Counted from the stretch's first letter, positions 25,263-34,636 are shown. The stretch: 64,000 bases of DNA from Crystallibacter sulfonylureivorans_A (GCF_047607445.1 NZ_JBLKRT010000008.1:60036-124035); one strand, 5' to 3'. The notes: generated from the sequence alone by a model not told the origin. Translations and numbers: made by a program.

Positions 25263-26336
25263 ATGGAAAACAACGAATGGGATGTCATCATCATCGGCGG
25301 CGGCGCTGCCGGGCTAAGCGCGGCCCTCATGCTGGGCCGGGCGCTGCGGAAGGTCCTGGTGCTCGACGGCGGCAGTCCGCGCAACCGCTTCGCCAGCCAC
25401 ATGCATGGGGTGCTGGGGAACGAGGGTGCCGACCCGCTGGAATTCCTCAGCCGGGCCCGCGCCGAAGTGGCAGGCTACGGCGTGGAGGTGCGCTCCGCTG
25501 TCGTCAAGCAGGTGAGCGAGACCACTGAGGGAATCATGGTGGAGACGGACGACGGCGGCCAGCTCACCGCGCGCCGTTTGATCGCCGCCTCCGGCGTGCG
25601 GGATGACCTGCCGGCGATTCCGGGGATGGCGCAGCGCTGGGGCCGGGATGTATTGCACTGCCCGTATTGCCACGGCTGGGAGGTCCGCGGGAAGCGGCTG
25701 GCCGTGCTGGCTACTTCCCCGATGGGCATCCACCAGGCCCAGCTGATCCGGCAGTGGAGCGATGACGTGGTCTTCTTCACGGCCTTGGCCGGACCGGTGG
25801 ACAGCGACATTGCCGCGCAGCTCGCGGCGCGGAACGTCAGCAGGGACCCGCGGCCGGTGTCGGAACTGGTGGTCAGCGACGACGCGCTGACCGGCATCCG
25901 CGTCGAGGGCGGCGAGGTGGTGGACGTGGACGCGGTCTTCACTGCCGCCACGCTGGTCCCGCAGGACAGCTACCTGGCCGAATTCGAGCTGGAACGCGAG
26001 GACTCGGCGTTTGGCAGCTTCCTCAAGGTCGATCCGACCGGGCGCACCAGCCATCCCCGGATTTGGGCGGCAGGAAACATCACATCGCCGGGCGCCAATG
26101 TGCCGATCAGCATCGCCGCCGGTGCGATGGCCGGCGGGATGGTCAACGCGGATCTGGTGACCGAGGACTTCGCACTGGCCGCGGCCTCTGCTGAAAGTTA
26201 CCCTGCTGACTCCGCGGAAAACTACCCCACAGCGGCCGCAGTTGCTGCCGAGACGTCCGCTGCCACCGGCACTACGGCATCCGCGGCAGTCTATGCAACG
26301 ATTTCAGCCACAGCGGGAGAAGAGAGGGCATCATGA
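25263..26336 (+). CDS. Thioredoxin-reductase-like FAD oxidoreductase
   Basis: A 357-residue NAD(P)/FAD-dependent oxidoreductase. The FAD site is IIIGGGAAGLSAAL near the start, the redox pair is CPYC (in LHCPYCHGWE), and the second FAD motif is IWAAGNITSPG. These match thioredoxin-reductase-like enzymes, including those that act with small substrates rather than thioredoxin. The final 45 residues are a low-complexity Ala/Ser/Thr tail unusual for the family. The ATG at 25263 follows the divergent promoter region. It overlaps the next gene by four bases. Substrate unknown. Confidence 0.85.
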   Translation: MENNEWDVIIIGGGAAGLSAALMLGRALRKVLVLDGGSPRNRFASHMHGVLGNEGADPLEFLSRARAEVAGYGVEVRSAVVKQVSETTEGIMVETDDGGQLTARRLIAASGVRDDLPAIPGMAQRWGRDVLHCPYCHGWEVRGKRLAVLATSPMGIHQAQLIRQWSDDVVFFTALAGPVDSDIAAQLAARNVSRDPRPVSELVVSDDALTGIRVEGGEVVDVDAVFTAATLVPQDSYLAEFELEREDSAFGSFLKVDPTGRTSHPRIWAAGNITSPGANVPISIAAGAMAGGMVNADLVTEDFALAAASAESYPADSAENYPTAAAVAAETSAATGTTASAAVYATISATAGEERAS

Positions 26337-26983
26337 CCGGCCACTCCTCCGCCGAGCAAGCGACAGACGCCCGCACCTTCTGGGATGCCCGCTACGGCGA
26401 GCGCTCCAGGATCTGGAGCGGAGCGGTCAACCGGGTCCTGGCGGATACGGCTCCCGTGCTCACACCGGGGCGCGCTCTGGACTTGGGCTGTGGAGAGGGC
26501 GGCGATTCGGTGTGGCTGGCCGAAAACGGCTGGCAGGTCACCGGCGTGGACATCTCAGCCACGGCACTGGAACGCGCCCGGGAGGTCTCCGAGTCCCGCG
26601 GGCTGGGAAAGGAACAGATCAGCTGGCAGCAGATGGATCTGGCGGAGGACTTCCCCGCCGGCGAATTCGACCTGGTCTCCGCCTGTTTCCTGGCCTCCCC
26701 CATCCACCTTCCCCGGGCGGGCATCCTGCAGCGGGCGGCCGCGGCCGTGGCTCCGGGCGGCACCTTGCTGCTGGTGTCCCACGCCGGCGCTCCGCCCTGG
26801 GCCGGGAACGCGGCCGGCCATCGGCATTTCTTCCCCACCCCGGAAGAGGAGCTCGCCACCCTGGACCTGCAGGACAATGCGTGGGACGTCCGCTGCGCCG
26901 AAGTCAGGAGCCGTGGGGCGACGGGACCGGACGGCGAACGGGGCTTGCTGGAGGACACCGTGGTGATTGCCCGGCGCCGTTGA
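26333..26983 (+). CDS. Class I SAM-dependent methyltransferase
   Basis: A 216-residue Rossmann-fold methyltransferase with motif I ALDLGCGEGGDSVWLA, motif II VTGVDIS and the acidic loop after it, as in ubiE/tellurite-resistance (TehB)-like enzymes. The start overlaps the stop of the thioredoxin-reductase-like gene (ATGA), so both are coupled. A purine-rich ribosome site (GAGAAGAGAGGG) precedes it. The acceptor substrate is unknown; the link to a thiol-type oxidoreductase could suggest a small redox metabolite or metalloid, which is speculative. Confidence 0.85.
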   Translation: MTGHSSAEQATDARTFWDARYGERSRIWSGAVNRVLADTAPVLTPGRALDLGCGEGGDSVWLAENGWQVTGVDISATALERAREVSESRGLGKEQISWQQMDLAEDFPAGEFDLVSACFLASPIHLPRAGILQRAAAAVAPGGTLLLVSHAGAPPWAGNAAGHRHFFPTPEEELATLDLQDNAWDVRCAEVRSRGATGPDGERGLLEDTVVIARRR

Positions 26984-27134
26984 GGTTGCGGTGGGGCCGG
27001 TTCGCGTCCGCACAGGGTCCGCGCGGCCTGTGGCCGGCCCCGGAGCAGGGTCAGCGGTCTCGTCGGGTCTGTGCCGAGGCGTAGGGTGGCGTTAAAGCGG
27101 CTGGATCTGTCGCACTCCCGAGGGAAGGATGGTC

Positions 27135-28535
27135 ATGGAACCCGAGGAATTTGATCTGCTGGTGGTCGGCGGCGGCAAAGCCGGCAAGTCTCTGGCGATG
27201 GACCTGGCGAAGTCGGGACAGACGGTGGCGATGGTCGAGCGGGCAATGATCGGCGGAACGTGCATCAACGTGGCGTGCATCCCGACCAAGACCATCATCC
27301 ATTCCGGCCGGGTGCTGGAGACAGTGCGCCGGGCGGCAGAGTTCGGCGTGGCCGGGTCGGAGAATCCGCGGATGGACATCAACCTGCTGCGCCACCGCAA
27401 GGAAGACGTAGTGGACACCATGGTGGCCGGACAGGAAAAGCTGTTCACCGGCTCCGGCATGGACTTCATCTTGGGCGAGGCAAAGTTCGTGGCGCCCAAG
27501 ACCGTCGAAGTCTCGCTGAATGACGGCGGCACCCGCGTGCTTCGCGGCACCGACGTCGTGATTAATCTGGGCACCGGGCCGGCCCTGCCGAACATCGACG
27601 GGCTGGCCGAATCCAATGTCCAGACCAGCAACACGCTGCTGCACCTGGATGAACTGCCTGCCAGCATGGTGATTTTGGGCGGCGGCTACATCGGCTGTGA
27701 ATTCGCAGACCTGCTGAACACTATTGGCGTGCAGGTCACCGTGGTGCAGCGCGCCGGCCAACTGCTGCCGCGCGAGGACGCTGATGTGGCTGAGGCTTTG
27801 GCGAAGGCCTTTACCGACGCCGGCATCACGCTGAAGCTGGAGGCGTCCGCGGAGAAGATCGAACGCGCCGACGACGGCACCGTCACGGTCAGCCTGTCCA
27901 CCGGGGAGACGGTCACCGCCGAGGAAGTGCTGGTGGCGCTCGGGCGCCGGCCGGTGACCGACGGCATCGGATTGGAGGGCGTGGGTGTGCAGCTTTCCGA
28001 CAAGGGCATGATCCAGGTGGACGACCGGCTGCACACGTCAGCCGACGGCGTCTGGGCCGCAGGCGATGCGGCAGGCTCCCCGCAGTTCACGCACGCCTCC
28101 TATGACGACTACCGCATCCTCAAGGCGAACTTGGCCGCTGCCCACGGCGAGGGACAGCCGAGGTCCACGGTGGAGCGGCTCATCCCTTACACCGTCTTCA
28201 CAACGCCGGAGCTTGGCCGGGTGGGCCTGACCGAACGGCAGGCACGCGATGCCGGCCACGAAGTGCGGATCGCACGGATGCCGGTGAGCGCAATCCCGCG
28301 AGCCCGGACCGTTGGACAGCTGGACGGCGAATGGAAGGCAGTGCTGGATCGGAAGACCGGCAAGATCTTGGGCGCTGCCTTGCGTGGAGTGGATGCCAGC
28401 GAAGCGATCGCCGTACTGCAAATGGCGATGATCGGCGGACTGGACTACATCGCCGTCCGCGACGCCGTCATCACCCATCCGACCATCGCCGAGGGCTTGA
28501 ACCTGCTGTTCACGCCGGCCTGGCTGGAGGATTAA
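27135..28535 (+). CDS. Mercuric-reductase-like pyridine nucleotide-disulfide oxidoreductase
   Basis: A 466-residue FAD enzyme of the disulfide reductase family. FAD motif LLVVGGGKAGKSLAMDLA at the N-terminus, the redox disulfide in GGTCINVACIPTK, NAD(P) motif ILGGGYIGCEFADLL, second FAD motif VWAAGDAAGSPQFTHAS, and a C-terminal dimer domain ending in THPTIAEGLNLLF. No C-terminal Cys pair is present, so it is not a true mercuric reductase. The ATG at 27135 is chosen because GGAAGG lies six bases upstream; the ATG at 27129 is too close. The end is followed by a strong hairpin. Confidence 0.87.
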   Translation: MEPEEFDLLVVGGGKAGKSLAMDLAKSGQTVAMVERAMIGGTCINVACIPTKTIIHSGRVLETVRRAAEFGVAGSENPRMDINLLRHRKEDVVDTMVAGQEKLFTGSGMDFILGEAKFVAPKTVEVSLNDGGTRVLRGTDVVINLGTGPALPNIDGLAESNVQTSNTLLHLDELPASMVILGGGYIGCEFADLLNTIGVQVTVVQRAGQLLPREDADVAEALAKAFTDAGITLKLEASAEKIERADDGTVTVSLSTGETVTAEEVLVALGRRPVTDGIGLEGVGVQLSDKGMIQVDDRLHTSADGVWAAGDAAGSPQFTHASYDDYRILKANLAAAHGEGQPRSTVERLIPYTVFTTPELGRVGLTERQARDAGHEVRIARMPVSAIPRARTVGQLDGEWKAVLDRKTGKILGAALRGVDASEAIAVLQMAMIGGLDYIAVRDAVITHPTIAEGLNLLFTPAWLED

Positions 28536-28539
28536 GCAG

Positions 28540-28572
28540 AACGCCGGTCCCGCACTACGCAGGACCGGCGTT
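28540..28572 (+). terminator. Rho-independent-type hairpin
   Basis: Perfect 11-base arms AACGCCGGTCC (28540-28550) and GGACCGGCGTT (28562-28572) with an 11-base loop, starting four bases after the reductase stop. It also lies 23 bases beyond the stop of the convergent DUF4352 gene and may serve both. There is no long T run. Confidence 0.65.
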
Positions 28573-28594
28573 CCGGCTGAGTGGGCGAAAGCAG

Positions 28595-29419
28595 TTACTT
28601 CACAGCCCAGTAGACGCGTGCGTCATTGTCGAAGGAGATGGTGGGCTCCACGAAGAGTTTGGCGTCCGTAATGGCTTCGGCCGGAACGTCGAGGCAGAGC
28701 TGGTACTCTCCGACCCCACCATTCTCGAGCGTGGGGACACTCAATGCTTCTTGCTCCAGCGAAGCGATGCAAGTGCTGGAGCCGTACTGGCGGGCATCGC
28801 CACCGACCAGCTTGACCGCCAGATCGATCCACGGATCGCCTTCCTCGGAGCCGACGTACTCGGTCACCAGATCGATCAGGACGTACTGCCCTTCAGGGTC
28901 TTGGTTGAACTGGTTCATCGCCAGAATTTCTTCGGTGGCGTCAAGGTTCACCGCTTTGACGGTGACGTTGTACTCATCCCCAATGGCCGCTTCCTTGCCC
29001 AGCGCCAGGGTCGCGGCCTCGGCGACCGCCGCCTGCTCGCCGTCGTCGACCGCAACCACTCCGTCCGCGGCGTCCTCGACGGTTTTGGCAACGCTGTCGA
29101 TAAGCGAAGCGTAAAACATCTGCGAAGCGATCACGCCGATGATCGAAACGGCGGAAATAATGAGCGCGGCAATCGACATGCCCTTGGACTTGGACCTTCG
29201 CTTGACCGTGATGACCGTGGCCGCGATGGCAAAGCCCAGGGCAATAATCCCCAGCACGAAGACGAGGTTATTGACGATCGGCACCCAGCACAGCAGCAGC
29301 GAGACGATCGCCAGCGCCAGTGCCGTGATCGCCAGGCCCTTGCCGGCGTTGTGGTTCTCCTGCGGTGCAGGCGCTCCCTGGGCGGGAGGCATTACGGACG
29401 TATTCGGATTAATCGCCAT
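28595..29419 (-). CDS. DUF4190/DUF4352-type membrane-anchored protein
   Basis: A 274-residue protein. Residues 1-25 are a flexible N-terminus, followed by three hydrophobic segments (about 28-48, 50-70 and 80-100), as in DUF4190. The rest is an extracytoplasmic beta domain of the DUF4352 type, with VTVKAVNLD and QYVLIDLVTEYVG strands. Two Cys residues (CIAS and QLCL) could form a disulfide. The ATG at 29419 is used because it opens the recognisable N-terminus; upstream sequence has no coding character. Function unknown. Confidence 0.75.
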   Translation of the reverse strand: MAINPNTSVMPPAQGAPAPQENHNAGKGLAITALALAIVSLLLCWVPIVNNLVFVLGIIALGFAIAATVITVKRRSKSKGMSIAALIISAVSIIGVIASQMFYASLIDSVAKTVEDAADGVVAVDDGEQAAVAEAATLALGKEAAIGDEYNVTVKAVNLDATEEILAMNQFNQDPEGQYVLIDLVTEYVGSEEGDPWIDLAVKLVGGDARQYGSSTCIASLEQEALSVPTLENGGVGEYQLCLDVPAEAITDAKLFVEPTISFDNDARVYWAVK

Positions 29420-29536
29420 GGTGGTCTTTCCCCAACGTAATAGTTTCCATTTCTGCAGCCCGGGCGGTGCGGCACTCGGGCACACAACAGAAACTAGCGG
29501 TCGGGTAGGACAATTTGTTCGGAAAAAGCAGCGGTG

Positions 29537-29647
29537 ATGAGTGCCATTGGCGGAGGGCTTGCCAGCGGCTTCTCGGCGGAGGAACGTAACATCGACGTCA
29601 GCCGCCGCCCCCTCATGTTCGGCACCACCAAGGTGGGCCAGCACTAG
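29537..29647 (+). CDS. Possible 36-residue peptide in a 304-base gap
   Basis: The gap between 29420 and 29723 contains one short plus-strand frame beginning MSAIGGGLASGF and ending FGTTKVGQH. A weak purine-rich stretch (GGAAAAAG) lies 9 bases upstream. It matches no family I know and may be a gene remnant or chance. Nothing else is recognised in this gap. Confidence 0.2.
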   Translation: MSAIGGGLASGFSAEERNIDVSRRPLMFGTTKVGQH

Positions 29648-29723
29648 ACACACGGCGTCGGTCTAGAACCCGCCGAACTCTGGACGGTTTCCCGCCCGAG
29701 GATTGCGCTGAGATGCTGGTTGC

Positions 29724-30542
29724 GTGACAACCATCTCGACCCAACCGCCCCGTACCGCGCTCAGTTGGAAACTGGTGCCGGCGGTGCTGCTCTCGGCGTC
29801 CGGAATACTGCTTTTTGGTATGGAAAATGACCCCGCTGGCTACAGCATGCTCGCTCTCAGCCTGGTCACTGCCGCTATCGTCGACGCTCAGTTATTGCGG
29901 GACCTGGCGCTGATCGCGGCGGGCATAGTCATCGTCAGCTTGGTCCCGCTGAACGCCGATCTGAGTATCTCGCACATGGCCCTCATGGGCGGTGCCCTCA
30001 CATTGGCCGTGCTGGTGCCCTGGCTGGTGTCGAAGTACATCTATCGCGAGAACATCATCAAGTTTCCGGTCAACACCGGGCGCAAGTGGCCGTTGCCAGC
30101 CAAGCTGTACCTTATCGGCGTCGTCGCGCTGGGCTACTTCATTCTGCCGGTCTACTTGATCAGCACAGGGGTCTATCAAAACTGGCCGGACGCATCCGAC
30201 CCCACCATCTTCTGGCGGCTCTTCCTCGGAGTAAACGCCGTAGGCATCTGGGACGAGCTGTTCTTTATCTGCACGACCTTCACGTTACTGCGGCGGCATT
30301 TTCCCGACTGGTTGGCCAACATCCTGCAAGCCGTGGTCTTCTCGTCTTTCCTGTGGGAGATCGGCTATCAGGCGTGGGGGCCGCTGCTGACCTTCCCGTT
30401 CGCGCTGCTTCAGGGCTACACCTTCAAGCTGACGAAGTCGTTCACTTACGTCGTGTCCGTGCACTTGATCTTCGATTTCGTGCTTTTCCTCGTGCTGGTG
30501 CACGCGCACAACCCCGACTGGCTGCCGATTTTCTTGTATTGA
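29724..30542 (+). CDS. CPBP-like intramembrane protease family protein
   Basis: A 272-residue protein with about eight membrane segments. The region from residue 170 (GIWDELFFICTTFTLLRR, then NILQAVVFSSFLWEIGYQ, and VVSVHLIFDF near the end) resembles the CPBP/Abi family, where an acidic pair and His residues form a metal site. The first motif has DE rather than the common EE with Arg three residues later, so protease activity is uncertain. The start is a GTG at 29724 (reads MTTISTQPPR). It has no operon partner. Confidence 0.6.
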   Translation: MTTISTQPPRTALSWKLVPAVLLSASGILLFGMENDPAGYSMLALSLVTAAIVDAQLLRDLALIAAGIVIVSLVPLNADLSISHMALMGGALTLAVLVPWLVSKYIYRENIIKFPVNTGRKWPLPAKLYLIGVVALGYFILPVYLISTGVYQNWPDASDPTIFWRLFLGVNAVGIWDELFFICTTFTLLRRHFPDWLANILQAVVFSSFLWEIGYQAWGPLLTFPFALLQGYTFKLTKSFTYVVSVHLIFDFVLFLVLVHAHNPDWLPIFLY

Positions 30543-30622
30543 GCCCCTACCGTTCAGCCGGCGAGCGGAACAGCCCTTCCCGGTAGGTGCAGGGAGCTCC
30601 ACTCTTCCGGCGCCGTCGGCCC

Positions 30623-30698
30623 GTCATCACTCACCCGACCGTCGCCGAGGGCTTGAACCTGCTGTTCACGCCGGCGTGGATGGAGGACTAAGCAGAAC
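30623..30698 (+). pseudogene. Remnant of the 3' end of a disulfide-reductase gene
   Basis: These 76 bases match the 3' end of the reductase gene at 28467-28542 with six mismatches, including the stop codon and the following AGCAGAAC. They would encode THPTVAEGLNLLFTPAWMED. No upstream coding part exists. It is best explained as a leftover of a duplicated paralogue. The sequence GGATGGAGGACTA is repeated again immediately downstream. Confidence 0.75.
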
Positions 30699-30763
30699 AG
30701 GGATGGAGGACTAGGCGTAGGGGGGATCGCCTAGTCCTCCGGATCTATGGGCGCCAGGCGCCT

Positions 30764-31096
30764 TTAGCCCTGCGCTTCGCGGGTTTCGAGCTCGCGGGCG
30801 ATGGCGTAGTACTGGACCAACGCATCGCGGACCGGATGTTTGCGGTCCAGCTGCCGGTAGGACTGGCTGCTGAGCTCCAGGAGTTCCTCGACTGTCATTT
30901 CCGACAAGTTCGCCGGAACAGTGGCCGGAACAGTTTCTTGACCGGGAGGAGCCTGGCCGGCGTTTCCCTGCACGGAAGGAGCCTGGCCGGAAGGTTGGTC
31001 CAAGACGGCTTGCCCGGTTGCGTGGTCCGAAACGGCCGGCATGGCAGCGGGCTGTTCAATAGCGGACTGGCCGGAGTCGGCGAATGCTGTGCTCAT
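30764..31096 (-). CDS. Small protein with low-complexity N-terminus
   Basis: A 110-residue protein of unknown function. Residues 1-60 are rich in Ala, Gln, Pro and Gly and contain short repeats (GQAPSVQGNAGQAPPGQ). Residues 63-106 form a compact helical segment (EMTVEELLELSSQSYRQLDRKHPVRDALVQYYAIAREL) that looks like a real conserved module. It lies downstream of the GAF-ANTAR gene on the same strand, 193 bases apart. Codon use is GC-rich as in neighbours, supporting coding. Confidence 0.55.
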   Translation of the reverse strand: MSTAFADSGQSAIEQPAAMPAVSDHATGQAVLDQPSGQAPSVQGNAGQAPPGQETVPATVPANLSEMTVEELLELSSQSYRQLDRKHPVRDALVQYYAIARELETREAQG

Positions 31097-31289
31097 CTCG
31101 TCACCTCAGACCTGCGTTGATCGAAGCGCAGCAAGAGGCAGCGGGAAGAAAGTGGATTGGCATGGATGTGCAGTTGGTACTTCATGAACATTTCTTTCCA
31201 GACGAGTGTTCGATGGCCAACTGCTTAACCACGCTCCACGCTACAGCACCACACCCCCGTGTCAATGCGGGCGTCCGCGCCGAGCGAAT

Positions 31290-32033
31290 TTACCTGTCGA
31301 AGTGCGTTCCCTCGGTGGACGGGTCGGCGGAGGTCACCAGGTCTGCCGCCAAGTCCCGCAGCTTCATGTTGCGGTTGCTGGAGGCGGACCTGAGCAGCTC
31401 AAACGCTTCGTCCTGGCTGCACCTGTTCTGGCCCATGATGATGCCGATGGCCAGCGCAACAGTGGTCCTCGACTCCAACGCCGCTTGCAGGTCGGCTTCC
31501 GCATCGCGCTGCCGGGCAAGGCGCACTGCCAAGGTCAGAGCCCGGGACGCTTGGCGGGCGTACTTCTGCGCAGCTTCGATGGTCTTCTCGTCGAACCTGC
31601 CGGCTTCGTTCGAGTAGAGATTGAGGCCGGCTGCGTCACCGGAGGCAACGGTGATCGGCACACCCAAGATGGACCGGACGTCCTCAGCCAGCACGCGGGC
31701 ACCATATTCGGGCCAGCGGGTCTCTTCTTTCGCGTCGGCAACGTGCACAACTGCCCCTTCCCGGGCAGCCTGCAGGCATGGGCCGTCGGCGTAGTCGTAC
31801 TGGATCTCATCCAGCCTCTGCGCGCGCGCACTGCTGCTGGCCACGGTGCCGGCCTTCTTCCGGCGCAGCAGCGTGATGCCGCAGAGAAGGTCTTCATCCG
31901 AGTGCGAAAGATTATGTACGGCCAAGCGCGCCAACGCATTGAGGAAAACCTCAATGTCCACGCTGTCGACTGCTGCGTCGTGGAGGAACTCCTCCACCGT
32001 CAATTCAGAAGCATCAAGATTTTCGCCTGGCAC
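31290..32033 (-). CDS. GAF and ANTAR domain RNA-binding regulator
   Basis: A 247-residue antiterminator-type regulator. Residues 20-170 fit a GAF sensor domain (DYADGPCLQAAREGAVVHVAD, then SILGVPITV). Residues 175-235 are an ANTAR domain: LQAALESRTTVALAIGIIMG, then SQDEAFELLRSASSNRNMKLRDLA, with the conserved Ala/Gly and aromatic-poor helices that bind paired RNA stem-loops. Such proteins are abundant in Arthrobacter and Mycobacterium and control termination. Its own RNA targets are not visible here. Confidence 0.88.
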   Translation of the reverse strand: MPGENLDASELTVEEFLHDAAVDSVDIEVFLNALARLAVHNLSHSDEDLLCGITLLRRKKAGTVASSSARAQRLDEIQYDYADGPCLQAAREGAVVHVADAKEETRWPEYGARVLAEDVRSILGVPITVASGDAAGLNLYSNEAGRFDEKTIEAAQKYARQASRALTLAVRLARQRDAEADLQAALESRTTVALAIGIIMGQNRCSQDEAFELLRSASSNRNMKLRDLAADLVTSADPSTEGTHFDR

Positions 32034-32215
32034 GGCGCTGCCCTTTCTCCGTTCCTTGTTGACGTTAATTTAACCCAAAACCGGCGGCCCATGCGTCATT
32101 TCTTGCCGTAGCCCGCATCACTCCGCCGACCTCATGGGCGCCCCTGCTGCCCGGCGCCGTCTTTGGCACTAGTCTTTGTCGGATACCCGCCGCAGCAACA
32201 AACAGGAGGAGCACC

Positions 32216-33136
32216 ATGCGCGCCTATCTCCTGCTAATGCTGGTGGTGGTCTTCTACGCGGGCAACATCCTGACCGGTAAAGCACTGAGCGAACTGCCGC
32301 CGCTGACCATCGCGTTCGGTCGGATCGCCGTCGCCTTCCTGGTACTCCTTCCCATCGGCTACCGCAGCGCGTGGCGATCCCGGCACCTCTTCATCCGGCA
32401 CTGGAAGCCGCTGCTGCTGATGACGGTGACCGGGGTGGCCGGATTCAACACGCTGATCTATTCCGCACTGCAGTTCACCTCGGCCACCAACGTTTCGGTT
32501 CTTGAAGCGTCCATCCCTGCCGTCACGGTGCTACTGGGTTTCTGGTTGCTGCGCGAGCGGTTGCGGCCGCTGCAGTGGGCCGGCGTCCTGCTCTCGCTGT
32601 GCGGCGCGGTGTGGGTGGTCACCAACGGCCAACTTCTGCGCCTGACGGAGATGTCCTGGAACGCGGGCGACGCGATCATGGCGATCGGCGCGCTGTCCTG
32701 GGCCGTCTACTCCATCGCCGTCCGGCGGTACCTCCCGTTGTTCCCCGCCCACGGCACCGTCCTGGTGATGACCGGTTTGTCCGTTTTGTTCATGCTGCCG
32801 CTGCTGCTGGCGGAGTGGGCGGTGGTGGGCATTCCCCCGATCAGCGGTGGGCAGTGGTCCGGCCTGCTGTACTTGGGAATCTTCCCGTCGGTAATCGCCC
32901 TGCTCCTCTACAACCGGGCGGTGGCCACGCTCGGCGCTTCCCAGGCATCTGTGTTCTTGAACTTCGTGCCGGTGTTCACCATGCTGGGTGCCTATGTCCT
33001 GTTGGGCGAGGCCATCAGCCTGATGCAGATCCTCGGCGCTGTGGCAGTGATCCTGGGCGTTTTCTTCACCACTCGAAGCCGCCGGGTGCTCGTCCGCAGC
33101 GAAGAGTGCCCCGCGGTGACAGTGGAAGAGTCATAA
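32216..33136 (+). CDS. EamA/DMT family transporter
   Basis: A 306-residue inner-membrane protein with ten hydrophobic segments arranged as two EamA repeats. Typical signatures are GKALSELPPLTIAFGRIAVAFL in repeat one and the NRAVATLGASQASVFLNFVPVFTMLGAYVLLGE stretch near the end of repeat two. A strong ribosome site AGGAGG precedes the ATG. The family exports amino acids, metabolites or drugs; the substrate cannot be predicted here. Confidence 0.88.
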   Translation: MRAYLLLMLVVVFYAGNILTGKALSELPPLTIAFGRIAVAFLVLLPIGYRSAWRSRHLFIRHWKPLLLMTVTGVAGFNTLIYSALQFTSATNVSVLEASIPAVTVLLGFWLLRERLRPLQWAGVLLSLCGAVWVVTNGQLLRLTEMSWNAGDAIMAIGALSWAVYSIAVRRYLPLFPAHGTVLVMTGLSVLFMLPLLLAEWAVVGIPPISGGQWSGLLYLGIFPSVIALLLYNRAVATLGASQASVFLNFVPVFTMLGAYVLLGEAISLMQILGAVAVILGVFFTTRSRRVLVRSEECPAVTVEES

Positions 33137-33256
33137 CGATTCAGCATTCCGACTCGTTATGGCCCGTTCCTGGAGCGGGCGCCCGTACGATTAGTAAGGA
33201 TGCTGTCAAAGTGATGGCCGGTGTGCCGTCATGTAACGGCTAGAAAGCAGGAGACG

Positions 33257-34636
33257 TTGGCGCCTCATCTGGATCGATCCGGCATGCTGCTTAATGGGCG
33301 ATACCGGCTAATAAACTTGGTCGGCACCGGAGCGAACGCCAAGGTGTACCGAGCCGAGGACCAAGTCCTGGGCCGCGAGGTCGCCGTCAAGGTGATCCAA
33401 CGCCCCTCGATGAACGAGGAAGAGTTCCACCACGACGACGCGGAGATTAAGCTCCTGGCCCGGCTGAACCACGGCAACCTGGTGACCCTGCTGGATGCGG
33501 GCATCGACCGAATAGAAGCCGGACATCCGCAGATCTACCTGGTCATGGAAATGATCGAAGGCGCAGACCTGAAGGCCCGCTTGAAGGCGGGGCCCATGCC
33601 GCCGCTGCATGTTGCGCAGATCGGCCACGATCTGGCCGAGGGACTGGCCTACATCCACACAAACTCCGTGGTTCACCGGGACGTCAAGCCCGGCAACATC
33701 ATGCTCTTCAATTACGACGACGACGGTGCCCGCCTGCGCGCCAAACTCACCGACTTTGGCATCGCCGTCGTGATCTCAGAAGATGCCCACGTCTCCGGGA
33801 TGTACGGGACTGCCGCCTACCTGAGCCCGGAGCAGGCCAAGGGCGAACCGGCCGGCCCCGCCAGCGATATCTACGCGCTGGGCCTCGTGCTGCTGGAATG
33901 CCTGACCGGTGTGACAACCTTTCCCGGCCCGCCGCTGGAAGCAGCGGTCGCCCGGCTGCTGCGGGACCCGGAGATCCCGTCCGAGCTGGGGCCGGAGTGG
34001 GTGCCGCTACTGACCGCGATGACCGCCCGCGAGCCAGAGGCACGCCCCACAGGCCGCGACGTGGCGCTGGCACTGTCCGATCTGGCACTCTCGCTGCGCG
34101 GCCGGCACAAGGAGGTGTCCATCCTGCCGGTCGATGAGCCGCTGCGAATGGAAGCGGTCCAGCGCTACAACATTCTGGACACCCCGCCGGACGCTACCCT
34201 GGATCGCATCACGGCGATGGTCGCCCGCCTGTTTTCGGCGCCCATCGCCGCGATCAGCGTGGTGGACCACGACAGGATCTGGTTCAAATCGCACCACGGT
34301 CTGGGTATCCAGCAGATCGACCGCGAGCCCGGGTTGTGCGGATCGACCATCCTGCAAAACGGACCGTGGATCATCAACAACGCCCCCGCGGATCCGCGCG
34401 CGGCGGCGAACTCCCTGGTGGCCGGCGGCTTCGGCCTGAAGTTCTACGCCGGCGTGCCACTGAAGACCCGGGAAGGCTTCAATCTGGGCACCTTGTGCGT
34501 GATGGACTTCGAGCCGCGCGACTTCAGCGCCGAGGACACCCTCACGCTGGAGGACCTGGCGGCCGTGGTGATGAACAGCCTTGAACTGCAGCTGGACAGC
34601 GGCCGGCACCTTCCGGCAGAGCCGCTGGCCTCCTAG
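33257..34636 (+). CDS. Ser/Thr protein kinase fused to a GAF domain
   Basis: A 459-residue protein. The N-terminal half is a Hanks-type kinase: glycine loop LVGTGANAKVYRAED, VAVKVI with the ATP Lys, catalytic HRDVKPGN, DFG (LTDFGIAV) and SPEQAKG with SDIYALGLVLLE. The C-terminal 165 residues are a GAF domain (RYNILDTPPDATLDRITAMVARLFSAPIAAISVVD and GFNLGTLCVMD). No membrane segment or PASTA repeats, so it is cytoplasmic. The TTG start at 33257 follows AGGAG closely; GTG at 33221 or ATG at 33284 remain possible. A GAF-controlled kinase is likely. Confidence 0.87.
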   Translation: MAPHLDRSGMLLNGRYRLINLVGTGANAKVYRAEDQVLGREVAVKVIQRPSMNEEEFHHDDAEIKLLARLNHGNLVTLLDAGIDRIEAGHPQIYLVMEMIEGADLKARLKAGPMPPLHVAQIGHDLAEGLAYIHTNSVVHRDVKPGNIMLFNYDDDGARLRAKLTDFGIAVVISEDAHVSGMYGTAAYLSPEQAKGEPAGPASDIYALGLVLLECLTGVTTFPGPPLEAAVARLLRDPEIPSELGPEWVPLLTAMTAREPEARPTGRDVALALSDLALSLRGRHKEVSILPVDEPLRMEAVQRYNILDTPPDATLDRITAMVARLFSAPIAAISVVDHDRIWFKSHHGLGIQQIDREPGLCGSTILQNGPWIINNAPADPRAAANSLVAGGFGLKFYAGVPLKTREGFNLGTLCVMDFEPRDFSAEDTLTLEDLAAVVMNSLELQLDSGRHLPAEPLAS

